Part shown: piece after piece, positions 33,889-42,238 of the stretch
Numbering within the stretch: the first letter of the stretch is position 1
How the letters are laid out: every line of letters starts with the position of its first letter
The notes under the pieces: model-generated
What the model saw: only the letters and a program-made list of their open reading frames with translations
The model's database searches: none
Told to the model about the DNA's origin: nothing
Translations under genes and position numbers: made by a program
NCBI GenBank assembly: GCA_046331225.1
Contig: JAXLRF010000003.1
Coordinates: 372,001 to 436,000, forward strand
Direction: 5' to 3'
Origin: VFMC01 sp046331225
GTDB lineage: Bacteria > Actinomycetota > Acidimicrobiia > Acidimicrobiales > Ilumatobacteraceae
Length of the DNA: 64,000 nt

Positions 33889-35880
33889 TTAGCCAGTCGA
33901 CTGCGGCGTTGTCACAGCCAGCTCCGTGGGCAGGGGCCGGTCGCTCACGAGGTGCAGCACCTGCACGGCTCGCGTCATCGCCACGTACAGCAGGCGGGCA
34001 CCCCGGTGCGGCCCGCCGTCGGCCACGATCTCGGCCGGGTTGACCACCACGACGCCGTCGAACTCGAGCCCTTTCACCGCCTCGGCCCCGAAGATCGGCA
34101 CCTCGTCGCGTTCGAGGTGCTGCACCCGGGTGGCCGCCCGCAGGCCCCGCGCGGCGAGCGCCTCGGCGAGGGCCGGCACCAGCCGATCGGGTGCCACCAC
34201 CCCGGTGTTGTGGTGGCGGTGGCGTACGGCCACCACCTCGTCCGCCGCGCGCGCCGCCAGTTCGTCGGCGCCGACCTGCACCACCACCGGCGCGTCGCCC
34301 TCGACCCGCACACTGGTGCTCGCCACCGTGCGCACGCCGGTGTGCGGCAGCAGCCGGTTGGCCACGTCGAGGATCGGGCCGGGCACGCGGTAGCCGATGG
34401 TGAGGTGCTCGATCGACCCGGCCGCCCGGGTGAGGTGGCCGAGCGCGACGTCCCAGTCGTCCTGCCCGGCGGGCGTGGTGCTCTGCGCCAGGTCGCCGAG
34501 CACCGTCATCGAACCGCTGGGGCTGCGACGGCCGATCACGCGCAGCGCGACCGCCGAGTGGTCCTGGGCCTCGTCGACCACCACGTGACCGAACGTGAAC
34601 GGCGTGCCGTTCAGCAACGTGTTGGCCTCGTCGACCAACAGCTGGTCGGCCACCGTCCACCTGCGTCGCTTGCCGCCGGGACCGAACCCGTGCTCGAGCA
34701 GCAACTGGTCGACGAGCTTCACCGGCTGGACGGCCGGCCAGCACTTCTGCAGCACCTTCCGCAGCTCGTTCATCTTCGTGTACGCGCCGTCCTTGCCGGT
34801 GCGCTGCAACAGCACACGGTCGACGATCGGTTTGAGCGAGTCCTTGCGCCGGTTCACCGGCAGGTTGCCGTCGAGCGCGGCGAGGATCCACGACGCGATC
34901 TCGTCGGCCTCGAACACCAATGTGCGAGCACCGAACGGCTGGCGCACCGGCTCGCTCGGCACCGTGACGTGGCGTGTGACCGCGGCCTCGAGCGCCGCGA
35001 GCATCTCGGGCGAGCCCTTCGCCCGGCGGACGTCGTCGGGGTCGACACCCTCGATCGCCTCGAGCCGCGGGATGCACAGGTCGAGCACGGTGCGCTGCTG
35101 CACGCTGCGCTCGCCGAGGCTCGGCAGCACGTTCGCGATGTAGTCGAGGAACACCGCGTTGGGGCCGACCACCAGCACGCCGTCGCGCACCAGCCGACGA
35201 CGGTGCTCGAACAGCAGGTACGCCGCGCGGTGCAGTCCGACCGCCGTCTTGCCGGTGCCGGGACCGCCCTGCACCACCAGGCACTGATCGATCGGTGCGC
35301 GGATCACCACGTCCTGCTCGGCCTGAATGGTGGCGACGATCTCGCGCATCGCACCCGTGCGGGCCGCACCGATCTCGGCCAGCACCGGGTCGGGCACACC
35401 GGTGGCCGCCTCGGCCGCGTCGGGGTCATCGAGGTGCTCGTCGAGGTAGGCCTGGATCTCGCCCTCGGTGAGGGTGAACCGGCGGCGGTGCGCCAGACCC
35501 AGCGGGTCGACACCGGTGGCGCGGTAGAACGGCGCGGCGATCGGTGCACGCCAGTCGACCACGACCGGCTCGTGCGCCTCGTCCTCGATGTGGCGACGAC
35601 CGATGTACCAGGTGTCGCGGACACGGCCCGCCGGTGCGTCCTCGGTGATGCGCCCGAAGAACTCGCCGGCGCCGGGCGTGCGCAGGTCCTCGAGCGCCTC
35701 GGCCACCGTCACCTCGACGTACTCCTTGGTGACCTCGTCCGCCGACGCGTACGGGTCGACCGCCGAGAACCGCTCGATCATCGCGTCGCGACAGGCGCGC
35801 GAGAACGCCAGGCGGTCGCGCTCGGCAGCGAGTTCGGGGAAGGGGTCGACGTGCGCGTCGGAGCCCGGGGCGTCGGTCAC
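33889..35880 (-). CDS. HelD/HelR-like SF1 RNA polymerase-recycling helicase
   Basis: 663 aa, UvrD-like. The N-terminal arm is followed by Walker A GGPGTGKT (about 202-209), a DEAQDHS-type Walker B (VVVDEAQDHSAVALRVIG), and late motifs VKGLEFDGVVVV and RLLYVAMTRAVQVLHLV. The order and length fit actinobacterial HelD/HelR, ATPases that pull stalled RNA polymerase off DNA. HelR members are known to give rifamycin tolerance, which is not provable here. The GTG start lies 10 nt after TAGCGT (35891-35896). Confidence 0.87.
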   Translation of the reverse strand: MTDAPGSDAHVDPFPELAAERDRLAFSRACRDAMIERFSAVDPYASADEVTKEYVEVTVAEALEDLRTPGAGEFFGRITEDAPAGRVRDTWYIGRRHIEDEAHEPVVVDWRAPIAAPFYRATGVDPLGLAHRRRFTLTEGEIQAYLDEHLDDPDAAEAATGVPDPVLAEIGAARTGAMREIVATIQAEQDVVIRAPIDQCLVVQGGPGTGKTAVGLHRAAYLLFEHRRRLVRDGVLVVGPNAVFLDYIANVLPSLGERSVQQRTVLDLCIPRLEAIEGVDPDDVRRAKGSPEMLAALEAAVTRHVTVPSEPVRQPFGARTLVFEADEIASWILAALDGNLPVNRRKDSLKPIVDRVLLQRTGKDGAYTKMNELRKVLQKCWPAVQPVKLVDQLLLEHGFGPGGKRRRWTVADQLLVDEANTLLNGTPFTFGHVVVDEAQDHSAVALRVIGRRSPSGSMTVLGDLAQSTTPAGQDDWDVALGHLTRAAGSIEHLTIGYRVPGPILDVANRLLPHTGVRTVASTSVRVEGDAPVVVQVGADELAARAADEVVAVRHRHHNTGVVAPDRLVPALAEALAARGLRAATRVQHLERDEVPIFGAEAVKGLEFDGVVVVNPAEIVADGGPHRGARLLYVAMTRAVQVLHLVSDRPLPTELAVTTPQSTG

Positions 35881-35957
35881 AGGGGCATCGACGCTAACGC
35901 GTGCCCGGCGACGACACGACGCGAATTCCGTCCGACACCGCGCGCGAGACTCGCCGG

Positions 35958-36848
35958 GTGGGCGCAGCGACCGACGTGACGGGGCTCGTGGGGCACCGGT
36001 TCGCCGGCGGCACGATCACGGTGGCGCGCTGGGAGAACCGCCTGCTCACCGACTGCACGGGTCGGGCACCGATGGCCGACGGGCTGGTGCACCCCATCGC
36101 CTTGTTCCACGTGCCGATCCAGGGTGCGGGCACCTCGATCGCCGAGCTGTTCCGGTTGTGCGGCGTGAGCGGTGCCGGCGGATCGGTGAAGCTGCTCGGC
36201 TACGACTGGGAGTACCTGCGGCCGCTGCGCGAAGACGTCGAGCACCGGGCGACCGGCAGCATCCACGACGTGCGCACCGGCGTCGACGGCGGCCCCGACG
36301 ACACGGTGTCCTTCCGCTTCGAACTGCACCGCGACGACCTGCTCGTCGCCCGCGTGACCAACCATTGGCGGCTGCACCGGGCGACGCCGGCAGCAGGCGT
36401 CGCGGTCACGCCCTCCGAGCGCTCCGACCGGCCCGCGCCCACCACCGGCGACGACGCCGGCGACCGGGCGGCTGCGATCCCGCCGTGGGAGATGTCGAGC
36501 GTCAGCCCCGAGCGGATGAAGACGATGGCTGCGTTGCTGCGCGACCCGTACCCGATCCACTGGGACCGCGAGGCCACGCACGCGCTGGGGCTCGGTGGCC
36601 GGGTGGTCAACCAGGGTCCGCTCAACCTCGGCTACGTCGCCAACATGCTCATGGCCTGGGCCGGCGACGGCGCGGTGCGGCGGTTGACGGTGTCGTTCGG
36701 TCGCCGGGTGCTCGACGGCGATCGCGTGGTCGCCCGCGGTCTGGTGCGCTCGATCGACGACGGCCGGGCCACCTGCGACGTGTGGCTCGACCGCGACGGC
36801 GAGGTGGTGCTGTGGGGCACCGCCGAGGTCGACGCGCCGACCGGCTGA
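35958..36848 (+). CDS. MaoC/FAS1-like (HTD2-type) acyl dehydratase
   Basis: 296 aa. Two hotdog-like halves: an N-terminal region (VGHRFAGGTITV...) and a C-terminal region with GLGGRVVNQGPLNLGYVANMLMAW and SFGRRVLDGDRVVARG. It resembles bacterial mesaconyl/beta-hydroxyacyl dehydratase-like proteins, which hydrate or dehydrate acyl thioesters. GTG 35958 is chosen over GTG 35901 because a GAGACT box lies 6 nt upstream and it leaves room for the divergent helicase promoter. The active His/Asp pair is not certain. Confidence 0.65.
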   Translation: MGAATDVTGLVGHRFAGGTITVARWENRLLTDCTGRAPMADGLVHPIALFHVPIQGAGTSIAELFRLCGVSGAGGSVKLLGYDWEYLRPLREDVEHRATGSIHDVRTGVDGGPDDTVSFRFELHRDDLLVARVTNHWRLHRATPAAGVAVTPSERSDRPAPTTGDDAGDRAAAIPPWEMSSVSPERMKTMAALLRDPYPIHWDREATHALGLGGRVVNQGPLNLGYVANMLMAWAGDGAVRRLTVSFGRRVLDGDRVVARGLVRSIDDGRATCDVWLDRDGEVVLWGTAEVDAPTG

Positions 36849-36868
36849 TCGCGAGCCGGCTCGACCGA

Positions 36869-38263
36869 TCAGGCGTCGGCCTGTTCGAGCCGCACCCGCC
36901 CGTCGACGTGCAGCCGGAACCGACCACGGCCGGTCTTCTCGATCCGCACGGGCGAGGCACGCTCGTCGAGCCGGCGCTTCAGCAGGATCAGGCGGCTCTC
37001 GAGGTTGTCCTTGAACCCGGGCATCTCGAGTGACGGGTCGAGCCGCAGCTCCTTGTTGGTGAAGTCGACACGCCCGTCGGCCGCGTGCTGTCGCAGCAAC
37101 GACCACAGGATGCGGCCCGCCACGCCCTTGATCAGGTAGTCGGTGCCGAGGAACACGCTGCCGTCGGCCGAGAACCAACGGAACACCGCGTCGTCGCCGG
37201 ACGCCGCCGGCCCGGTCGACGCCGGTCGCGGCACGGCAGCAGCTGTCGACGGCACGGCGGCACGAGCGGGTTCGTCGTCGCGTTCGAGCGCACGCTCGTG
37301 CTGGATCGCGGCGGCGAGCTGCGACGCCACCACCGACAGCAGGTGCTCGTCGCTCGTCCCGAACGCGACCGGTTCGGCACTGTCGACCACCAGCATCCCG
37401 ACCAGCTCGCCCGCCGAGATCGCAGGCACCGCCAACCGGCTCTGCGCGTCGCGGAGCGTGGGCATCGGCACCAGCCGCTCGACCTGCCCCGACGTCTCGT
37501 AGCCCGCCCGCACCGACTCCGAGTACTTCGTCATCTGGCCGAGGTGCCCCACACGCATCGGCGCGCAGCGCGCCGCGGCCATCCCGACGAGCCCCTCGCC
37601 GACCACCACCTCGGCGCCCACGGTGTCGGCCGCGAACCCACGACCGCCGATCGAGTAGAGGGTGCGGCCCTCCTCGTCGAGCAGCAACAGCACCGAGTGC
37701 GGATACCCGAGCAGCCGATCGAGCGCGTCGAGCGCGACGTCGACCAGCACGTCGACGTCACCGGCCCGTGCGAGGCGCGCCGACAGCTCTGCCATCGCCG
37801 CGAGGTCGCCGGCCGGATCGCGGGGCGGAGGCGGCGGCAGGAACGTCCCGGCGGGATGGCCCGGCACCACGCGGATGTCGACCACACGGAAGATGTCGGC
37901 GGCGCGCAGGCGGAACACGTCCTGCATCCCGGTCAGCGCCGCGAGCGCGTCGATGTCGGTGCGCAGCCGCTCGAAGACCGGACCCCGCCGGTCGGTGCGC
38001 TCGTACACCACCGCCAACCGGTACTCGTCGTGGGTGACCGGATCCATCAACAGCAGGCTGGCGCGCGGGTTCACCGTCAGGTTGCGCGACGTCTTCGACA
38101 TGAACTGGTTCGACAGCGCGAGCCGCTCGTCGTCGACACGGTGGGCACGCGACAGGTACGTCACGTTGGGCACGCCGTCGGCGGTGGCCGTCGCGATCAC
38201 CGCCGGGATCGCCCCGCCGAAGCACCGCTCGAGATCGCGCAAGGTGAGCCGGCTCGCGTTCAC
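36869..38263 (-). CDS. PNPOx-GAF-winged-helix sensor protein
   Basis: 464 aa from a GTG overlapping the upstream stop as GTGA. Residues 1-135 form a pyridoxamine-phosphate-oxidase split barrel (AVIATATADGVPNVTYLSRAHRVDDERLALSNQFMSKTSRNL). Residues about 160-315 form a GAF domain (LDRLLGYPHSVLLLLDEEGRTLYSIGGRGF... LAVPAISAGELVGMLVVDS). After an Ala/Pro linker, residues about 360-464 look like a winged-helix output domain (NKELRLDPSLEMPGFKDNLESRLILLKRRL). It probably senses a flavin, heme or redox ligand and controls transcription, possibly jointly with the overlapped PNPOx gene. Confidence 0.75.
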   Translation of the reverse strand: MNASRLTLRDLERCFGGAIPAVIATATADGVPNVTYLSRAHRVDDERLALSNQFMSKTSRNLTVNPRASLLLMDPVTHDEYRLAVVYERTDRRGPVFERLRTDIDALAALTGMQDVFRLRAADIFRVVDIRVVPGHPAGTFLPPPPPRDPAGDLAAMAELSARLARAGDVDVLVDVALDALDRLLGYPHSVLLLLDEEGRTLYSIGGRGFAADTVGAEVVVGEGLVGMAAARCAPMRVGHLGQMTKYSESVRAGYETSGQVERLVPMPTLRDAQSRLAVPAISAGELVGMLVVDSAEPVAFGTSDEHLLSVVASQLAAAIQHERALERDDEPARAAVPSTAAAVPRPASTGPAASGDDAVFRWFSADGSVFLGTDYLIKGVAGRILWSLLRQHAADGRVDFTNKELRLDPSLEMPGFKDNLESRLILLKRRLDERASPVRIEKTGRGRFRLHVDGRVRLEQADA

Positions 38264-38703
38264 GCCGACCTCACCGGTGCGCCCGCATCGGGGCCGGCCG
38301 ACTGGTCGAACACCTCGACCACCTCGAACTCGATCGTGATCACCTCGAGCGGCAGCATCCGCCGCAGGTGCTCGACCGGGTTGCGGTCGACCGCGTGGAT
38401 CGCCTCGATGAACAGATCGGACTGCTGCGCCATCAGGGCGAGGTCGTTGTCGTCGGCGGAGCCGCACCACGTGATCGGCCCCTTCATCTGCACCGCGGCC
38501 AAGGTGTACACGTCGGCGCCGGTGACCGAGATCCAGCGACCGACGACGAGGTCGCCGACAACGCGCTCGTCGTCGGCGCTCATCGTCACGCGCAACCGTC
38601 GGGCCGACTCGTCGACCACCCGCGCGCCCCATGCGCGCTCGGCCTGCGGCTCGCCGTCGGGTGAGCACGTCCCGACGATCAGCCCACACCCACGATCGAG
38701 CAT
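38260..38703 (-). CDS. pyridoxamine 5'-phosphate oxidase-like split-barrel protein
   Basis: 147 aa, single split-barrel domain beginning LIVGTCSPDGEPQAERAWGARVVDE and containing GRWISVTGADVYTLAAVQMKGPITW. Such proteins bind FMN, F420 or heme; the residues that would tell which are not evident. It overlaps the PNPOx-GAF-wHTH gene by 4 nt, so the pair is co-translated and probably functionally linked. Confidence 0.7.
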   Translation of the reverse strand: MLDRGCGLIVGTCSPDGEPQAERAWGARVVDESARRLRVTMSADDERVVGDLVVGRWISVTGADVYTLAAVQMKGPITWCGSADDNDLALMAQQSDLFIEAIHAVDRNPVEHLRRMLPLEVITIEFEVVEVFDQSAGPDAGAPVRSA

Positions 38704-38770
38704 CGCCAGCAGGTGCGCCGCGAACGATCGCTACCCGTCGGCGGTCGTCACCGCGGGCGTGTCGGCCTCC

Positions 38771-38789
38771 TGAGGGTTCGGTGAGGGTT
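38771..38789 (+). promoter_or_regulatory. 11-bp-spaced TGAGGGTT direct repeat, OmpR-type response-regulator site
   Basis: TGAGGGTT at 38771-38778 and again at 38782-38789, one helical turn apart, then TTCTCAG. This is the spacing bound by OmpR/PhoB dimers. It lies 66 bp before the hemerythrin-like gene. No two-component genes are in the window. Confidence 0.45.
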
Positions 38790-38854
38790 TTCTCAGCATG
38801 CGGTCACGAGTCTTTCAGGAACGCCGATCGCAGGATTCGTCCACCATCGACGAC

Positions 38855-39598
38855 ATGACGAACACCACCACCGACACCACCACCGACACCACCACCGACA
38901 CCACCACCGACACCACCATCGTCGTCGACCTCTACCGCGACATCCACAAGGGCCTGCGCGCCGAGCTGTTCGCCGTCACGCTCGAGGCCGGCAGCATCGA
39001 CCCCGACGATCCCGCCGGCCGACGTGCGCTCGCCACGCACGTGTCGGCCATCCGCGCGGTGCTCGAGTCGCACGCCCACCACGAGGACACCTTCATCGAG
39101 CCGACGCTCTGGTCGCACCTGCCCGAGCTGGCGCACCGGATCGCGACCGACCACGGCGGCCTCGAGCCCCGCTTCGCCGCACTCGACGAACTCGCCACGG
39201 CCGTCGCCGCCGGTACCGGCCCCGGCGTGCGGTCCGAGCTGCACCGGCTGTACCACGAGCTCGGCTCGTTCACGAGCGACTACCTCGCACACCAGCGCGT
39301 CGAAGAGCGCGTGGTGATGCCCGCGCTGCAGCAGGCCATCGGGGTCGAGGCGGTCGCCGCGATCCATGGCGCGATCATCGCCTCGATCCCGCCGGGCGAG
39401 CTGGCGCAGAGCCTCGCGTTCATGCTGCCCGCGATGAACGCCGACGACCGTGCCGAACTGCTCGGCGGGATCCGCGCCGGCGCACCGACCGACGCGTTCG
39501 CCGCGGTGCTCGACCTGGCCCGGTCGGTGCTCGAGCCGAACGACCTCGCCGCCACCTTGCAGCGGCTCGACCGGGCACCCGCCACCGTGGCCCCGTGA
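38855..39598 (+). CDS. hemerythrin-like HHE domain protein
   Basis: 247 aa. HHE cation-binding domain with the expected pattern: DIHKGLRAEL (His), ESHAHHEDTFIEP (HxxxE), TDHGGLEPRF, LYHELGSFTSDYLAHQRVEERVVMPAL (HxxxE). It binds a di-iron centre for O2, NO or redox sensing. Residues 4-20 are a TTDT repeat encoded by four to five copies of a 12-bp unit, an unusual slippage-prone N-terminus. The ~70 C-terminal residues are helical and unassigned. Confidence 0.85.
   Translation: MTNTTTDTTTDTTTDTTTDTTIVVDLYRDIHKGLRAELFAVTLEAGSIDPDDPAGRRALATHVSAIRAVLESHAHHEDTFIEPTLWSHLPELAHRIATDHGGLEPRFAALDELATAVAAGTGPGVRSELHRLYHELGSFTSDYLAHQRVEERVVMPALQQAIGVEAVAAIHGAIIASIPPGELAQSLAFMLPAMNADDRAELLGGIRAGAPTDAFAAVLDLARSVLEPNDLAATLQRLDRAPATVAP
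38863..38919 (+). repeat. 12-bp tandem repeat at the start of the hemerythrin-like gene
   Basis: The unit ACCACCACCGAC is repeated about four times, encoding TTDT blocks. Slippage in whole units would keep the frame. Confidence 0.7.
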
Positions 39599-39902
39599 AC
39601 GCCAACGGTTCGTGTCACAGCGGGCGGGTCGGTGACGTCGGACCACACGTGATGCACCCCCCGCCCGCCCCCCACGAGCTCGTCCGCAGCCGACGCGCCC
39701 CCGTGCCCGCCGTGCGCCACGACCAGTCGCTCGTCGCCGGCGCCGCCCGGCCCGCCGCCCTGCGCGGCTGGCCGGGCCCCGGCGGCGGAACGATGCGCCT
39801 GTCCGCCCTCGCGACGGCGTGAACCGAGCGGGCCGAGTGACCCCCGTCCCGGGTCGTCGGCCGGGAGGGCGCGCGGACCTCCCGGCCGCTACGCTCGCCC
39901 TC
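39599..39902 (+). promoter_or_regulatory. 304-bp gap upstream of mftA
   Basis: Very GC-rich, without a convincing gene; a 57-codon frame from 39651 has no domain and odd composition. The mftA -10 box is at its right end. No palindrome typical of the MftR regulator was recognised. Confidence 0.4.
39890..39895 (+). promoter_or_regulatory. leaderless-type -10 box (TACGCT) for mftA
   Basis: TACGCT ends 7 nt before the mftA ATG; no Shine-Dalgarno is visible. Confidence 0.5.
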
Positions 39903-40016
39903 ATGGAGCAGGAGACCGTCCAGACCGATACCGAGGCCACCGTTGCTGTCGAGCTCGTCGAGGACGAGCTGCTCGTCGAGGAGATCTCGATCGACGGCAT
40001 GTGCGGCGTCTACTGA
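39903..40016 (+). CDS. mftA: mycofactocin precursor peptide
   Basis: 37 aa. The acidic leader (MEQETVQTDTEATVAVELVEDELLVEEIS) ends in the invariant core IDGMCGVY. The C-terminal Val-Tyr is decarboxylated and cyclised by MftC with MftB to start mycofactocin, a redox cofactor for nicotinoprotein dehydrogenases. The exact C-terminus and the following mftB and mftC make this call firm. It ends 25 nt before mftB. Confidence 0.97.
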   Translation: MEQETVQTDTEATVAVELVEDELLVEEISIDGMCGVY

Positions 40017-40041
40017 CGCCCCACCCGTCACCCCCACGACC

Positions 40042-40341
40042 GTGGTGACCTCGACCGCCACCGGGCCCGCCGAGCTCGACGAACTGCTCGCGGCGGCGCT
40101 CGAGCTGCATCCACAGGTGGCACTGCGCCCCGAGCCGTTCGGCGCGCTCGCCTACCACTACGGCAACCGCCGGCTCGTGTTCCTGAAGCACCGCGACATG
40201 GTCACCGTCGCCCGCGCGCTGGCCGACCACCCGTCACTCACCGCCACGCTCGACGCGTGCGGCATCGCCCCCACCCGCCGGCGCAGCTTCGCCCTCGCGT
40301 TCGCGTCGCTCCTCACCTCGGAGATCGTCCGTGAGCGCTGA
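40042..40341 (+). CDS. mftB: mycofactocin peptide chaperone (RRE)
   Basis: 99 aa from GTG 40042 (GTG 40045 equally possible). PqqD-like RiPP recognition element: LHPQVALRPEPFGALAYHYGNRRLVFLKHRDMVTVARALADHPS, then a C-terminal helical part. It binds the MftA leader and presents it to MftC. It overlaps the mftC start by 11 nt. Confidence 0.93.
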   Translation: MVTSTATGPAELDELLAAALELHPQVALRPEPFGALAYHYGNRRLVFLKHRDMVTVARALADHPSLTATLDACGIAPTRRRSFALAFASLLTSEIVRER

Positions 40342-41476
40342 GTCCCTGGTCGCCCAGCTGAAGCACGGGCTCGACGCCCCCATCTGCCTCACCTGGGAGC
40401 TCACCTACGCCTGCAACCTGGCGTGCGTGCACTGCCTGTCGTCGAGCGGTCAGCGCGACCCGCGCGAGCTCACGACCGACGAGGCCAAGCGGGTGCTCGA
40501 CGAGCTGCACGACCTGCAGGTCTTCTACATCAACATCGGCGGCGGCGAGCCGATGGTGCGCCGCGACTTCTTCGAGCTCGTCGAGTACGCGATCGGTCGC
40601 GGCATCGGTGTCAAGTTCTCGACCAACGGCGCCTACATCGACGCCGACAAGGCTCGTCGCCTCACCGCGCTCGACTACCTCGACATCCAGATCAGCCTCG
40701 ACGGCACCGACGCCGCCACCAACGACGCCGTGCGCGGCACCGGCAGCTACGACCTGGCGATCCGGGCGATGGACCACCTGCGCGACGCCGGCTTCGTCGA
40801 GCGCAACGGCCCGTTCAAGATCAGCGTCGTCGTCACCCGCCACAACGTCGACCAGCTCGACGACTTCAAGGCGCTCGCCGACAGCTACGGCGCCCAGCTC
40901 CGCATCACCCGCCTGCGCCCGAGCGGCCGCGGCGCCGACACGTGGCACCAGCTGCACCCCACCAACGCACAGCAACGCCAGATCTACGACTGGCTGATGG
41001 CCAACGGCGAACAGGTGCTCACCGGCGACTCGTTCTTCCACCTCAACGCGCTCGGCGACTCGCTGCCCGGGCTCAACATGTGTGGAGCCGGGCGCGTCGT
41101 GTGCCTGATCGACCCGATCGGCGACGTGTACGCCTGCCCGTTCGTGATCCACGACGAGTTCAAGGCCGGTTCGGTCCGCGACGACGGCGGCTTCACCCGA
41201 GTCTGGAAGCAGAGCGAGCTGTTCACCTCGCTGCGCGAACCGCAGTCGGCCGGCGCGTGCGCCAGCTGTGGCAGCTGGAACGCCTGCCAGGGCGGCTGCA
41301 TGGCCGCCAAGTTCTTCACCGGGTTGCCGCTCGACGGCCCCGATCCCGAGTGCGTGGGCGGCGCCGCCGACGACGCGCTCGCCCAGGTCGACGGCACGCT
41401 CACCCCGAAGCCGGCCATGGACCACAGCAAGCCGGTGACACTCACCCGCAAGCTGATCCCCGTCGCCGGCAACTGA
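40331..41476 (+). CDS. mftC: mycofactocin radical SAM maturase
   Basis: 381 aa from a GTG inside mftB. The radical-SAM cluster CNLACVHC (Cys28, Cys32, Cys35) is followed by GGGEP for SAM binding. The C-terminal SPASM/auxiliary cysteines are CGAGRVVC...CPF and CASCGSWNACQGGC. It oxidatively decarboxylates the MftA C-terminal Tyr and forms the Val-Tyr ring. MftD, MftE and MftF do not follow; plsY does, after 72 nt and with its own promoter. Confidence 0.97.
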   Translation: MSAESLVAQLKHGLDAPICLTWELTYACNLACVHCLSSSGQRDPRELTTDEAKRVLDELHDLQVFYINIGGGEPMVRRDFFELVEYAIGRGIGVKFSTNGAYIDADKARRLTALDYLDIQISLDGTDAATNDAVRGTGSYDLAIRAMDHLRDAGFVERNGPFKISVVVTRHNVDQLDDFKALADSYGAQLRITRLRPSGRGADTWHQLHPTNAQQRQIYDWLMANGEQVLTGDSFFHLNALGDSLPGLNMCGAGRVVCLIDPIGDVYACPFVIHDEFKAGSVRDDGGFTRVWKQSELFTSLREPQSAGACASCGSWNACQGGCMAAKFFTGLPLDGPDPECVGGAADDALAQVDGTLTPKPAMDHSKPVTLTRKLIPVAGN

Positions 41477-41535
41477 TCGGGCGTTCCACACCCATCTCTC
41501 ACCGGCCGGACCTCCCCCGGCCGGGGTCGGCTGCG

Positions 41536-41541
41536 TACAGT
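41536..41541 (+). promoter_or_regulatory. leaderless-type -10 box (TACAGT) for plsY
   Basis: TACAGT ends 7 nt before the plsY ATG. Confidence 0.5.
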
Positions 41542-41548
41542 ACGGCAC

Positions 41549-42139
41549 ATGGTCTGGGGGCTCGTGCCGATCGCCTACCTCCTCGGGACGTTCCCGAGCG
41601 CGGTGATGGTGGCTCGCTCGAAGGGCATCGACATCACCTCGGTCGGGTCGCGCAACCCCGGTGCCTCCAACGTCGCTCGCACCATGGGCAGCGGCTGGGG
41701 CATCCTCGTGTTCGTCCTCGACGGGCTGAAGGGTGCGATCCCCGCGCTGGTCGGCACCCTGCTCGACGAGCCCAAGGCCACCTACGCGCTGATCGCTGCG
41801 GCGGTGCTCGGCCACATGTTCCCGGTCACCCGCCGCTTCGTCGGTGGCAAGGGCGTCGCCACCGTGGGCGGCGGGCTGGTGATCCTGCACCCGCTGGTGT
41901 TCGTGGCGCTCACCGCGATCTGGGTGGCGATGCGCAAGTTCACCGGCAAGGCGTCGCTCGGCTCGCTCCTGATCGCCGTCGGGCTGCCCGTCGGTGTGGC
42001 GCTCACCGGTGCGCCGGCATGGGAGGTCGTCGCCTCGGCCGCGCTGGGTGCCCTCGTGCTCGTGCGGCACACCGACAACATCAAGCGGCTCGTCCAGGGG
42101 CGCGAGCTGTCGGCGTCGCGTTCGCGCTCCGGCGCATAG
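41549..42139 (+). CDS. plsY: glycerol-3-phosphate acyltransferase PlsY-like
   Basis: 196 aa with about five transmembrane helices. The three PlsY loops are present: SRNPGASNVART (motif 1), GHMFPVTRRFVGGKGVAT (motif 2) and a shortened motif 3 region. It acylates glycerol-3-phosphate with acyl-phosphate at the membrane in phospholipid synthesis. Second PlsY-like copies are common in actinobacteria, so this need not be the essential one. Confidence 0.9.
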   Translation: MVWGLVPIAYLLGTFPSAVMVARSKGIDITSVGSRNPGASNVARTMGSGWGILVFVLDGLKGAIPALVGTLLDEPKATYALIAAAVLGHMFPVTRRFVGGKGVATVGGGLVILHPLVFVALTAIWVAMRKFTGKASLGSLLIAVGLPVGVALTGAPAWEVVASAALGALVLVRHTDNIKRLVQGRELSASRSRSGA

Positions 42140-42194
42140 GCGTCGCCGGGGCCCCGGCGGGTAACGTCGCCGCCGTGCCCGGCCCGTTCGTCGC

Positions 42195-42232
42195 CCTCCC
42201 CGTGCTCCCCGTGCTCCCCGTGCTCCCCGTGC
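42195..42232 (+). repeat. 9-bp tandem repeat CTCCCCGTG just before the OYE gene
   Basis: Four copies end 6 bp before the ATG at 42239, in the leader region. A 16-bp perfect palindrome CGCCGGGGCCCCGGCG lies at 42144-42159 in the same gap. Confidence 0.6.
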
Positions 42233-42238
42233 GCTGAG

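Noticed and set aside
39595..39822. Small plus-strand frame in the gap before mftA
   Set aside because: No domain, Pro/Arg/Ala-biased composition expected from GC-rich non-coding DNA, no ribosome site or -10 box.
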